Source of the DNA: CAZSBB01 sp964605235
GTDB taxonomy: Bacteria > Planctomycetota > Phycisphaerae > Phycisphaerales > Phycisphaeraceae
DNA length: 63,002 bases
Assembly: GCA_964605235.1 (NCBI GenBank)
Contig: CAZSBB010000037.1
Location: forward strand, 1 to 63,002
Direction: 5' to 3'
The position numbers and the translations under genes were made by a program. How positions within the stretch are numbered: position 1 is the first letter of the stretch; the number at the start of each line of letters is the position of its first letter. The notes beneath the pieces are model-generated. The model did no database searches, was not told the DNA's origin, and worked only from the letters and a program-made list of their open reading frames with translations. Shown here piece by piece: positions 32,111 to 40,574 of this stretch.

Positions 32111-33289
32111 ATGGCGAACCCAATGGATCGACTCAAGCTGTTTCGGGAACTGGAGCAACCCGCCAGTGCAGCGCTGCTGCGCGCCGCGGCGGCGTGCGAT
32201 GCCACGCGCGTGTCAGAAGTGACCAAGCTGCGGAGCCTGGCGCGCCCGGAGCTGGTCATGCTGGCGCTGGAAGTCGCCGACGCCCGGCAGCGCGCCAAAG
32301 CAAAATTTCCTGACGACTGGGAGCGCCTGTGGCTCGACCGCCCCGGCATCGAACAGGCGAGCAGTCAGATGGTCGCCGACGCCAAGGCCAAACGCTTTGC
32401 GGCACTCGGTTCGCCGGTGCTCGATCTGTGCTGCGGCATCGGGGGTGATGCCCTGAGCCTGCAGCGGGCCGTGGGCGTGAAGCTGGCGGTGGACCTGGAC
32501 CCGACGCGGGCGTGGATGACCTGGCGCAACGTGGGCTGCGGCGTCACCTGCGCGGATGTGGTGCAACTGCCCGGCTGGTCGGAGCCGTTCCATCTGGACC
32601 CCTCCCGGCGTGATGGTGCGGGACGTCGCCGGCATGATGTGGATGACTACCTCCCGCCGCGGGCGTGGTGGGCGAAGCTGATCGAACGTCGGCATCCGGG
32701 GGCGCTCAAGCTCGGGCCGGGGCTGGATGTCAGTCAGGTCCCGCAGTTGGATGAGCCGGGCGTGGAACTGCAATTCATCAGCGAGGGCGGCACGCTGGTG
32801 CAGGCGGTGCTGTGGATCGGCGCTTTGGCGCAGCATCCGCGCAGTGCCTTGCTGTTGCCTGAGGGCGTGGAACTGGTGGGCAGCGCCACGCTTGCGCCGC
32901 TGGGGGAGCTGGGGGCGTACCTGATGGCGGTGGACGCGGCAGTGGAACGCGCGGGTCTGCTGGGCGAACTGGCGCGGCAGCACGGGCTGCATCTGCCACA
33001 CCCGGCGTTGGGATTGCTCACGGGGCCTGTGCCGGTGACCAGTCCGTGGTGGCGCTGCTTTGAACTGGTGGAGCGCATGCCGTGGCGCATGGAGCGGGTC
33101 AGGCAGTGGCTCAAACAGCATGATGCGGGGATCGTGGAAGTGAAGACGCGCGGGGGCGCGGTGAATCCAGATGCAGCGCAGCGCGAACTGTCCTCCCCCG
33201 GTGCGGGCGCAGGGGGCGCGCGGTACTGCGTGTTTGTGCTGCGGTTTGACCGGCGCGTGGAGGCGCTGGTGACGCGCCGGGTGGATTAA
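32111..33289 (+). CDS. Class I SAM methyltransferase with THUMP-like C-terminus
   Basis: 392 aa. Motif I VLDLCCGIGGDALSL at about 103-117, acidic loop VDLDPTRAWM, and FHLDPSRRDGAGRR where a DPPY-like motif would lie. The C-terminal ~90 residues (PWRMERVRQWLKQHDAGIVEVKTRGGAVNPD...) match the THUMP-like domain (PF18096) found in a mostly uncharacterised family thought to act on RNA. ATG 32111 follows the MFS gene by 4 nt. The target is unknown; a nucleic-acid substrate is inferred from the THUMP-like part. Confidence 0.85.
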   Translation: MANPMDRLKLFRELEQPASAALLRAAAACDATRVSEVTKLRSLARPELVMLALEVADARQRAKAKFPDDWERLWLDRPGIEQASSQMVADAKAKRFAALGSPVLDLCCGIGGDALSLQRAVGVKLAVDLDPTRAWMTWRNVGCGVTCADVVQLPGWSEPFHLDPSRRDGAGRRRHDVDDYLPPRAWWAKLIERRHPGALKLGPGLDVSQVPQLDEPGVELQFISEGGTLVQAVLWIGALAQHPRSALLLPEGVELVGSATLAPLGELGAYLMAVDAAVERAGLLGELARQHGLHLPHPALGLLTGPVPVTSPWWRCFELVERMPWRMERVRQWLKQHDAGIVEVKTRGGAVNPDAAQRELSSPGAGAGGARYCVFVLRFDRRVEALVTRRVD

Positions 33290-33370
33290 GTGTGCGTCAA
33301 GGTGCGCCGCGCGGAGGCGGAGGCGCAAGCGTGGCTGGGACGCTGGGCGGGGTGGTGGCGTGCGCTGACG

Positions 33371-34909
33371 TCAGGCGTTGTTGGCGCAGGCGGTGACGAT
33401 TGCCGCCACCAGGCCGGGGACGTCGGAACGCTCGGCTTCGAGCGTGGGCGTGAGGCCCAGCTCGCGCATGGTGGTGGTGGTGATGGGCCCGATGCTGGCG
33501 AGTTTGGGTTTCTCCAGCAGGTGGCGTTGCTCGCCCAGCAGCGCGACGAGGTTCTGGGCGGTGGACGAACTGGTGAAGGTGATCCAGTCCACCTCGCCCT
33601 GCGTCAACGCTTCGAGCACATCCTCGGGCAAGGCGGCGGCGGGCAGCGTTTGGTACGCCACCAATTCCGTCACCTGTGCCCCGGCTTCCTGCAACAGCCT
33701 GGGCAAGGCGGGCCGGGCGATGTCGGCGCGCAGCAGGAGGAAGCGTTGCCCCTGCACCTGCTGTTTGGCGATCAGCTCACCCGCAAGCGACTCGGCGACA
33801 TAGCGCGTGGGCACGAGGTCAGCGCGAATGGCGAGCTGGCGATGCAGCGCCTCGGCGGTGGCGCTGCCGATGGCGGCGATCTTGACGCCTTGCAGATGCC
33901 GGGCGTCGAGTTCCAGTTCCGCCAGCCGCGCCGCCAGCGCCGTGACGCCGTTGGCGCTGGTGAGCACCAGCCAGTCGAACCGGGTGCGAATCTCCGTGAG
34001 CGCGGCATCAATCTCATCCCAACTGCTCGGCTCACCGAGTTCGATGGTTGGCGCTTCGAGCACCAATGCGCCCAGTTCCGCCAGTTGCATGCGCAGGTCC
34101 GACGCCTGCTGACGGGTGCGGGTGATGAGAATGCGCTGGCCCAGCAGCGGCCGGCGGAGGAAGAAGTCCAGCCCCGGCTCGTTGATCGCAGCCACCGGGC
34201 CGACCACGATGATGGCGGGCGAGCTGATGCCGGCTTGGGTGATGTCCGCCACTGCATGCGCCAGCGTGCTGCGGACGCTGCGCTGGCGCGGGGTGGTCCC
34301 CCACTGCACCACGGCACAGGGCGTTGTGTCCGATAAGCCGTTTTCATTCAAGCTCGCGGCAATCGCGCCCAACCGGCCCACGCCCATGTAAAAGCACACC
34401 GTTCCCCCGGCGGCGATGAGCAGCGCCAACGCCCGATAATCGAGGTTGGTCTGCCCCTTGGTCGGGTCCTCATGCCCGGTGACGAAGGTCACGCTGCTGG
34501 CGTACTCGCGGTGGGTGACGGGGATGCCGGCGTAAGCGGGGGCGGCGATGCCGCTGGTCACGCCGGGGATGATTTCCACCTCGACTCCACGCTGCGCCAG
34601 ATAGCTGGCTTCCTCCGCGCCCCGGCCGAAAAGATAGGGATCGCCGCCCTTTAGCCGCACGACCAGCGCGCCGGCTTTGGCTTTTTCCACCAGCACGTCG
34701 TTGATCTGATCCTGGGTCAGCGTGTGGGCTTTGGCGCGCTTGCCGACGTAGATCAACTCGGCGAACGGCGGCGCCTGCGCCACCAGATGCCGACTTACCA
34801 GCGCGTCGTAAACCAGCACCTCGGCGGCACGCAAACGTTCAAGTCCGCGAACCGTGATCAGCCCCTCATCGCCGGGGCCCGCTCCGACCAGGCAAACTTT
34901 TCCTGCCAT
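33371..34909 (-). CDS. cobA-hemD: Uroporphyrinogen-III C-methyltransferase / uroporphyrinogen-III synthase fusion
   Basis: 512 aa bifunctional tetrapyrrole enzyme. Residues 1-250 are the SUMT/CobA domain: VCLVGAGPGDEGLITVRG, VVRLKGGDPYLFGRG, PGVTSGIAAPAYAGIPVTHR, TFVTGHEDP. Residues about 258-512 are HemD: ILITRTRQQASDLRMQL, WLVLTSANGV, FLLLRADIARPALP, ITFTSSSTAQNL. HemD closes hydroxymethylbilane to uroporphyrinogen III; CobA methylates it to precorrin-2 for siroheme or cobalamin. This fusion is known in several phyla. An AT-rich 102-nt region separates it from the divergent PilZ gene. Confidence 0.95.
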   Translation of the reverse strand: MAGKVCLVGAGPGDEGLITVRGLERLRAAEVLVYDALVSRHLVAQAPPFAELIYVGKRAKAHTLTQDQINDVLVEKAKAGALVVRLKGGDPYLFGRGAEEASYLAQRGVEVEIIPGVTSGIAAPAYAGIPVTHREYASSVTFVTGHEDPTKGQTNLDYRALALLIAAGGTVCFYMGVGRLGAIAASLNENGLSDTTPCAVVQWGTTPRQRSVRSTLAHAVADITQAGISSPAIIVVGPVAAINEPGLDFFLRRPLLGQRILITRTRQQASDLRMQLAELGALVLEAPTIELGEPSSWDEIDAALTEIRTRFDWLVLTSANGVTALAARLAELELDARHLQGVKIAAIGSATAEALHRQLAIRADLVPTRYVAESLAGELIAKQQVQGQRFLLLRADIARPALPRLLQEAGAQVTELVAYQTLPAAALPEDVLEALTQGEVDWITFTSSSTAQNLVALLGEQRHLLEKPKLASIGPITTTTMRELGLTPTLEAERSDVPGLVAAIVTACANNA

Positions 34910-35011
34910 GACGTATATACCAACTTATAGGTTTGTAATGGAAAAACATAAACCCAAACACGGGATCAGCCGATCTACATTTCCCAGAGGGGTTTTGAGG
35001 AGGATACTGGC

Positions 35012-35374
35012 ATGTCGCAAGCAATTTCCACGCTCCGGTTGGTCACCCCTGCCCGTGACACCGACCCACTGGTCTTCGAACGTCGGCGTTCGACCCGTCG
35101 CGGCATCTCCGGCCGAGTCACGGCGGTGCGCAGCAGTGACACCAAACTGGGACTGCTGCCCAAGATCTGTGCGGTGGAATTGAGCGACTTCTCCGACACC
35201 GGGCTGGGCGCCCACAGCGCTGAACTCCTCGAGCCGGGCAGCCGGATCACCGTCCTCTTCCCGCCCCATGGCCCCGACGGCATGTACGAAGGCGCTGGCA
35301 CCGTCGTCCGTTGCCAGCCGACCCACAGCGGGTTCGACATCGGCATCCGCTTCGACGACCGCTTTGCCGCGTAA
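35012..35374 (+). CDS. Small PilZ-domain protein
   Basis: 120 aa, ATG preceded by GAGGAGG at 8 nt spacing. One PilZ barrel: ERRRSTRRGISGRVTAVR carries the RxxxR region, VELSDFSDTGLGAHSAEL the D/NxSxxG-like motif, GFDIGIRFDDRF closes the barrel. Stand-alone PilZ proteins act as c-di-GMP-dependent adaptors. Monocistronic with its own terminator at 35418. Confidence 0.82.
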   Translation: MSQAISTLRLVTPARDTDPLVFERRRSTRRGISGRVTAVRSSDTKLGLLPKICAVELSDFSDTGLGAHSAELLEPGSRITVLFPPHGPDGMYEGAGTVVRCQPTHSGFDIGIRFDDRFAA

Positions 35375-35417
35375 ACCTGCCCTCGGCGGCATCAACAAAT
35401 CATCCCTGGATCGTGCT

Positions 35418-35450
35418 GCATACCGTCCTGCCGGGCGGTATGCGCTTTTT
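35418..35450 (+). terminator. Rho-independent terminator of the PilZ gene
   Basis: GCATACCG (35418-35425), 10-nt loop, CGGTATGC (35436-35443), then GC and TTTTT. It lies 44 nt after the stop codon. Confidence 0.75.
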
Positions 35451-35569
35451 ATTGGACCGCTGGCCAACCGGGCACGGATGGCGCTCGCCCCGCGAGCCCT
35501 GCAGGGACGCGCCTGGTAGGGCTCGCTGGGCGAACGCCATGTCATGCTGGGGAGCCAGGTTTCCATCGC

Positions 35570-36106
35570 TTACCGCCCCTGCTCCTGGTACGCCTGCGCC
35601 AGGTAAGCGTAGCTCTCCTCCAGCGCCTGAGGAATCACCCGCACCTGGCCCACGGTCGCCATGAAGTTGGTGTCGCCCGACCAGCGCGGCAGCACATGAA
35701 TATGCACATGCCCCGGCACGCCCGCGCCGGCGCAGCGCCCCAGATTGATCCCCACATTCAACCCCTGACAGTGCATCGCCTCGCGCAGCAGCGTTTCACA
35801 ACGCGCGGTCAGTTCCATCATCTCCGCCCGCGCCAGCGGCGTGAGATCACTCAGCGACGCCACATGCGCCTTGGGGGCGATCAGCACGTGGCCATTGGTG
35901 TAGGGATAGCGATTGAGCAACACCGACGCATGCTCGCCCACGTCCAGCACCAGACGCTCGGCGGCGGCGGGCGTGCCGGGCTCGACCGTCCCGGCATCGC
36001 ACAGGAAACAGGTTGGCGTGGGCGCCGGCTGATCGCCCTCAGCAGCATCCGTGAGCTGCTGAAGGTAAGCCATCCGCCAGGGCGCCCAAAGGTTGCGGTG
36101 CAGCAT
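35570..36106 (-). CDS. HIT-family hydrolase (AP4A phosphorylase-like)
   Basis: 178 aa. The histidine triad H133-V-H135-I-H137 lies in GAGVPGHVHIHVLPRWSGDTNFM. RYPYTNGHVLIAPKAHVASL and LNVGINLGRCAGAG are also family-typical. The N-terminus LHRNLWAPWRMAYL and FLCDA (C33, C36) match the AP4A-phosphorylase-like branch of nucleotidyl hydrolases. It acts on dinucleoside polyphosphates or AMP-conjugates; exact substrate unknown. Leaderless start with TACCTT 7 nt upstream. Confidence 0.92.
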   Translation of the reverse strand: MLHRNLWAPWRMAYLQQLTDAAEGDQPAPTPTCFLCDAGTVEPGTPAAAERLVLDVGEHASVLLNRYPYTNGHVLIAPKAHVASLSDLTPLARAEMMELTARCETLLREAMHCQGLNVGINLGRCAGAGVPGHVHIHVLPRWSGDTNFMATVGQVRVIPQALEESYAYLAQAYQEQGR

Positions 36107-36113
36107 GATGGAT

Positions 36114-36119
36114 AAGGTA
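36114..36119 (-). promoter_or_regulatory. Candidate leaderless -10 (TACCTT)
   Basis: TGCTACCTT, 7 nt before ATG 36106, with an extended TG-type -10. Confidence 0.45.
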
Positions 36120-36154
36120 GCAGACCGATGCGCTGCTGTGGATAGGGACCTGCT

Positions 36155-38152
36155 TCAGTGCAGCGCGGCGCCCTGTGCGTCAAACGTGATCCGACGGTCT
36201 CCCGAACTGGTTTTCACCACCACCGCGCCATCTTCCCCTTGCACCGCCTGCACCGCCGAGCCGTCGCCCGACAGGTCCGCCACGGTGATGAAGCGCGAGC
36301 TGACCCCCGCCGGCACGCGGCGGATCACGCACGGCCAGACGTCCGTGAGCTGGTAGCCGATGCTGTCGCAGAGGATCACCTGCCGCAATGCCGGATCGTC
36401 CAGCAGCCACAGGTCCAGCCGCTGGTCATCCTGGCTGCGCGCGGTCAGACGCAGGACGCCGGTGCGGTTCCATTGGCGAGCGTGGGTCAGATGCGGATAG
36501 CCATCACGCTCGCCCACCTGCGCCAACGCTTCACCGTCGCCCCAGTCCTGCTGCACGCCGGCGGCCTGCAGACGCAGCAGCAGATCAATCTGCACCGGCA
36601 GTTTCGTCTGCACCTCAAACTGATCGACCATGAACTGCTCGGTCAACAGCACCGAGCGCGTGAGCACCGTCTGGGCATACGCCCCGCGACTTTCGACCTG
36701 ACAGGCGGCAAAGCCTGCGCCCTGCGTGAGCCAGTTGAGCTTGCCGGCGGTCGGCGCCTGACTGCGGCCGTTGATGGCGATGGTGTTGTGCGCGGCCGTA
36801 TGCTTGACCCACGTCTGATACTGCTGATGGCTGTAGGTCAGTCGGCCGGGGTCAGGCAGCCATTCGCGCCCGCGGGCGAACAGCAGCAGTTGCAGCTTGT
36901 CGAAATGCCCATGCCCACCGCCGTGGGGGCCGAAGTCGAGCATCACGCTGACGGCCTGCGCGCCCTGTCCTTGCCGCAGGATCGCCAGCCCGGCAGCATC
37001 CAGGCTCTGCGAATGCGTGGGCAGGTTCGCCAGCAGATCGCGGTAGCTCGGATCGTCGTAACGCTGCGCTGCCCAGTTATAAATCGACCGGTAGTTGGTC
37101 AGCTTCACCGGGTCGCTGTCGTTGATCGCGGGAAATGAACCATCAGGCCAGCAGGCGGCGCGCGGCCCATCGAACAGCCGACGGAAACGCGGATCGTCGT
37201 GCAGTTCCAACCCCAGCCCGCGCCCGGCGTCGGCGATTTTCATCAGCGCCTGCAGCGCGTAAAAGTGATACGCGATCGCCCCTTCGTACCACAGCCCGTC
37301 GGCACCCGCCGAGTGGTCAAGCTGATCGTACAACCCGCCCTTCATGGTCAGCACGCGCTGCGCGAGGGCACGGTCGCCCAGCACATTCGCCAGCGCCATC
37401 AGCCCCGCGTTGTACCACGTCTGATGGTTGTTGATGCCCTGGTTGAACCACAGCAATGAGTCGGCGGTGGCGCGGAAGAAATCCTGCTCAACGGTTTGCC
37501 GTTGCTGGTCGCTCCACGCGCTGCTGGTGCGCACCAGGTCATACGCCTGCGCCAGCTCGTACACGCCCACGGCTTCCGAGAGCGATTGCGAGTACCGTCG
37601 CCCGCCCAGAAACGCGAGCCAGCCGGTGCGCCCCCAGCGGTCGCGGCGTTTGGGATACGTGGCGTAATCCTGCGCCAGCAGCAACAGCGCGTCGCGCACC
37701 GCGCTGGCGTAGCGGTCGTCGTTGCTGGCGGCAAAGCCCCACGCCAGCGTGACGCAATCGCGGTTGAGCTGATTGTGCAGCACCGTGCGGTAGGCGGCCA
37801 CAGTGCGTTCGTCGGTGAAGATTTTCCCGGTCTTGGGATCGCGGTGCTCGGTGAGGCTGAGCGGTTCGAGGCGCTGGCCGTTCTCCGGATTGGCGTAGTA
37901 AAAAATCCAGTCGCCCGGGCCACGCGGCACGGTGACGCCCTGCTGGAGCACCCGGTCGGCGGCGGCGATGTATTGCTTTCGTGCCGCGGCCTGGGCGGGA
38001 CTTTCGCGCAGGTCCTGCAGGGCGGCGGCGCTGGTGGCGAAGCGCGGTGGCGGCGGCAAGGGTGCGTCATCGCCACGAGCGGAAACCGTGATGCTGACCA
38101 GCAGGATCAGCAGGCCCACCCCGTGCCGCAGTCGCGCTGGGAGCAGGTTCAC
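36155..38152 (-). CDS. Secreted alginate-lyase-like heparinase II/III-family protein
   Basis: 665 aa. GTG start overlaps the stop of the upstream SGNH gene, so translation is probably coupled. Signal peptide 1-27 (GVGLLILLVSITVSA). An alpha/alpha-toroid 'alginate_lyase' domain spans about 60-330 (INNHQTWYNAGLMALANVL, SAGADGLWYEGAIAYHFYAL). The heparinase II/III beta-sandwich follows from about 390, with MLDFGPHGGGHGHFDKLQLLLFARGREWLPDPG and HTAAHNTIAING. The layout matches PL15/PL17-type oligo-alginate or oligouronide exolyases, probably periplasmic. Substrate inferred only by family. Confidence 0.9.
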   Translation of the reverse strand: MNLLPARLRHGVGLLILLVSITVSARGDDAPLPPPPRFATSAAALQDLRESPAQAAARKQYIAAADRVLQQGVTVPRGPGDWIFYYANPENGQRLEPLSLTEHRDPKTGKIFTDERTVAAYRTVLHNQLNRDCVTLAWGFAASNDDRYASAVRDALLLLAQDYATYPKRRDRWGRTGWLAFLGGRRYSQSLSEAVGVYELAQAYDLVRTSSAWSDQQRQTVEQDFFRATADSLLWFNQGINNHQTWYNAGLMALANVLGDRALAQRVLTMKGGLYDQLDHSAGADGLWYEGAIAYHFYALQALMKIADAGRGLGLELHDDPRFRRLFDGPRAACWPDGSFPAINDSDPVKLTNYRSIYNWAAQRYDDPSYRDLLANLPTHSQSLDAAGLAILRQGQGAQAVSVMLDFGPHGGGHGHFDKLQLLLFARGREWLPDPGRLTYSHQQYQTWVKHTAAHNTIAINGRSQAPTAGKLNWLTQGAGFAACQVESRGAYAQTVLTRSVLLTEQFMVDQFEVQTKLPVQIDLLLRLQAAGVQQDWGDGEALAQVGERDGYPHLTHARQWNRTGVLRLTARSQDDQRLDLWLLDDPALRQVILCDSIGYQLTDVWPCVIRRVPAGVSSRFITVADLSGDGSAVQAVQGEDGAVVVKTSSGDRRITFDAQGAALH

Positions 38153-39192
38153 GCGCGGGCCTCGCTGGGGGTCAGCCCCAGATGCGGCATAACCAGCTTG
38201 GCGTAACGCTGCGCCAGCACGTGCATGCCGTCGGCGTCGGGATGCAGTTGGTCGGGCATGTGATGGGCGAAGTCCGCGCCGAACAATTCCAGCCCGTCCA
38301 CGTAATGCAGGTTGGCGTCGCCCTGGCTGCGCAGCGCTTCGACGGCATCGCGGACCATCTTGCGGTAATCGGGCAGCGTCAGCCCGGCAATGTTGCCGGT
38401 GGTCTCGCGCGGCGGGGAGCAGATGGGCGACACCACCACGAACGGCTGAGTCGGATGCGTGTCCCGAATCGTCAGCACCATGCCGATGACCGCGGCACGA
38501 AAGGTGCGGGCGTTGAGACTGCCCTGCCCCTGCACATTGATGCCCACGCAGGTGCTGATGAGGTCCGCCGGCTGATCGCGCAGCGTGCGACAGACCATCG
38601 GCTCCAGATGACAGTTGCCGCCAAAGCCCATGCCCAGCAGGTTGAGGTCGAACTGTCGCGCCACCAGCGCCGGCCAGCTTTCACTGGGACCATGAGCGCC
38701 GCGGCAGTGCGTGATGCTGCTGCCGTACACCATCCAGCGCGGGCGCGGATCGTCAAACCGCCGGGCGCTGGCGCCGGCGTCGATCAGCACTTGGCTCACC
38801 CGCACCGGCCGGGCGAGGTCGAGATACACCTCCAGCCGATGTTCCCCGGCAGGAATATCGGTGAACTGGAACGTGCCCTGCGTCACCGGCTGGGCGATGC
38901 GCTGATGGAGCTTGCCGTCGACCAGCAGATCGAAGGTCCACTCGGGTGCTTCAAAGCAGTTTTCACTCAGCGGGCTGTCGGCTTCAATGAGCAAAGTCGA
39001 GGTATCGCTGACCAGCGTCAGGCGCACGCCCGACACCGCCACGCCCCGGCCGCGGAACATCGGCTCGTACAGCGCGAGCTGGCGGTAGTCGAGGCGCCAG
39101 GGTTGGACGCCCTGCTCAGAAGTTTGCAGCGAAACAGCGCCGGCGAAAGTGACCGGACCATCCAGCAACGGCAGCGATTGAGTAGGTGTCAT
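38149..39192 (-). CDS. SGNH/GDSL hydrolase with N-terminal beta-sandwich
   Basis: 347 aa. The N-terminal ~140 residues form a beta-sandwich (LLDGPVTFAGAVSLQTSEQG, WRLDYRQLALYEPMF), like SGNH enzymes with a carbohydrate-esterase-type N-domain. The catalytic domain shows block I VYGSSITHCRGAHG (Ser nucleophile), block II GMGFGGNCHLEP, a GIN triplet, and the DxxH motif DQLHPDADG. No signal peptide. Upstream of and coupled to the alginate-lyase-like gene, so removal of acyl groups from the lyase's substrate is a reasonable inference. Confidence 0.87.
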   Translation of the reverse strand: MTPTQSLPLLDGPVTFAGAVSLQTSEQGVQPWRLDYRQLALYEPMFRGRGVAVSGVRLTLVSDTSTLLIEADSPLSENCFEAPEWTFDLLVDGKLHQRIAQPVTQGTFQFTDIPAGEHRLEVYLDLARPVRVSQVLIDAGASARRFDDPRPRWMVYGSSITHCRGAHGPSESWPALVARQFDLNLLGMGFGGNCHLEPMVCRTLRDQPADLISTCVGINVQGQGSLNARTFRAAVIGMVLTIRDTHPTQPFVVVSPICSPPRETTGNIAGLTLPDYRKMVRDAVEALRSQGDANLHYVDGLELFGADFAHHMPDQLHPDADGMHVLAQRYAKLVMPHLGLTPSEARA

Positions 39193-39200
39193 GGCGGGTC

Positions 39201-39206
39201 ATGGTA
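39201..39206 (-). promoter_or_regulatory. Candidate leaderless -10 (TACCAT)
   Basis: TGCTACCAT, 8 nt before ATG 39192 of the SGNH/lyase operon. Confidence 0.45.
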
Positions 39207-39226
39207 GCAATCCGCGCCGGCTGGTC

Positions 39227-39877
39227 CTACTGCCGCAGGAAGGGATTGGTCCGGCGTTCCTGGCCGATGGTGCTTGCCGGGCCGTGGCCGGGCAGGATGT
39301 GGGTGTCGTCGGGCAACGTGAGCAGTTGGTTGTGGATGGCGTCCATGAGGGTCTGGTGGTCGGAGGTGGGAAAGTCGGTCCGGCCGATGGAGCCGGCGAA
39401 GAGGGCATCGCCGACCAGCGCCACGCCCGCCGCCGGGCAGTACAGCGTGATGCCGCCGGGGCTGTGACCGGGCGTGTGGCGGATGGTGAACGTCAGGCCG
39501 TCTAGTTCGAGTTCCTCGCCATGCTGGAGCAACCGATCCGCCGGGGGCGCGACGATGGGGTCCGCCAGCGCGATGGAGAGATTGAGCATGGGGTCAGTCA
39601 GGAAATCGCGCTCGGCTTCATGGATGAGAATCGGCGTATCCAGCCAGAGCGCCCGCAACGCCGCCAGCCCGGCAATGTGGTCCACATGCGCATGGGTCTG
39701 CACGATCAGCCGGGGCGTGAGCTGTTGCTGCTGGATGTAGTCGATCAGCGGCTGGGGTTCGAAGCCGGCGTCGATGATCCAGCAGTCGCGGCCGGCTTTG
39801 GCGTGGACGACAAAGCAGTTGGTTTGCCAATCGCCCAGCGGGAAGCCGCGCACGACGAGTTTTGCGGGGGTGGTCAT
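39227..39877 (-). CDS. Metallo-beta-lactamase-fold hydrolase (glyoxalase II-like)
   Basis: 216 aa. Metal motif THAHVDH at 61-67; HTPGHSPGGITLY and VGDALFAGSIGRTDFP supply the third His and the bridging Asp; LPGHGPASTIGQERRTNPF is the C-terminal signature. Such enzymes hydrolyse thioesters such as S-lactoylglutathione or related substrates. ATG 39877 is chosen because TACAAT lies 7 nt upstream. The open frame to 39922 is rejected. Confidence 0.93.
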   Translation of the reverse strand: MTTPAKLVVRGFPLGDWQTNCFVVHAKAGRDCWIIDAGFEPQPLIDYIQQQQLTPRLIVQTHAHVDHIAGLAALRALWLDTPILIHEAERDFLTDPMLNLSIALADPIVAPPADRLLQHGEELELDGLTFTIRHTPGHSPGGITLYCPAAGVALVGDALFAGSIGRTDFPTSDHQTLMDAIHNQLLTLPDDTHILPGHGPASTIGQERRTNPFLRQ

Positions 39878-39884
39878 GCGGGCG

Positions 39885-39890
39885 ATTGTA
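39885..39890 (-). promoter_or_regulatory. Candidate leaderless -10 (TACAAT)
   Basis: CGCTACAAT, 7 nt before ATG 39877; the -10 matches TATAAT at five of six bases. Confidence 0.5.
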
Positions 39891-39974
39891 GCGGCAGCTG
39901 GCGTAGGACAGGTGCGCGTCATCTGGCGATGCGCCGGCCGCGTCGATATGCTGCCACGCGCGCTGCATTCAATA

Positions 39975-40090
39975 AACGAGCCGGAAGCGTCAGCGACGGG
40001 GTGGGCCAGGGGCGACCAAGGGCCTGCCGGGTTAACCAGCGAACCTTGGCGTTCGTTGACGCTGCCCGTCGCTCACGCTTCCGGCTCGTT
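39975..40090. repeat. ACGAGCCGGAAGCGTCAGCG element, copy 1
   Basis: 116 bp with inverted ends: AACGAGCCGGAAGCGTCAGC at the left, GCTCACGCTTCCGGCTCGTT at the right. It lies between the divergent MBL-fold and VOC genes. The interior differs from the other copies. Confidence 0.8.
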
Positions 40091-40116
40091 GATGCGGCAA
40101 TACAAGGAGCTTTTCC

Positions 40117-40539
40117 ATGGCAGGTCACAATTCCATCCTCGGCGGCGGCGGGTTTCATCATGTCGCGCTGCGCGTGCGCGACTGGGACCGCAGCGTGCAG
40201 TTCTACACCCAGGTGCTGGGCTTTGCCCTGAAGATCGAATGGAAGGAAAAACCGCAGCGGGCCGCCATGCTCGACACCGGCGACGGCAACTATCTGGAAA
40301 TCTTTGAGCGTCCCGCGCAAGCGTTGCCGCAGGAGGAAGGCGTGTTCCTGCATCTGGCGCTGCGCACCACCAACTGCGATGCCGTGGTCGAGCGCGTCCG
40401 CGCGGCCGGCTATCCGGTGACGGTCGAACCCAAGAGCCTGACCATCCCTTCCCGCCCCGCTCCCACTGACGTCCGGCTGGCGTTTTTCACCGGCCCCGAT
40501 GGCGAAGTCATCGAGTTGTTCCAGAACGCCACGCTGTAA
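40117..40539 (+). CDS. VOC/glyoxalase I-like protein
   Basis: 140 aa, one VOC unit pair: GGGFHHVALRVRDWDRSVQFY, VLGFALKIEW, VFLHLALRTTNCDAVVERVR and FFTGPDGEVIELFQN, with conserved His near 14 and Glu near 134 as metal ligands. ATG follows AAGGAGC at 8 nt. The SGNH gene starts 35 nt downstream on the same strand, so the two may be co-transcribed. Substrate unknown. Confidence 0.88.
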   Translation: MAGHNSILGGGGFHHVALRVRDWDRSVQFYTQVLGFALKIEWKEKPQRAAMLDTGDGNYLEIFERPAQALPQEEGVFLHLALRTTNCDAVVERVRAAGYPVTVEPKSLTIPSRPAPTDVRLAFFTGPDGEVIELFQNATL

Positions 40540-40574
40540 GCCCCCCGCATCATTCGTTGCAGAAGGTCAATTTC

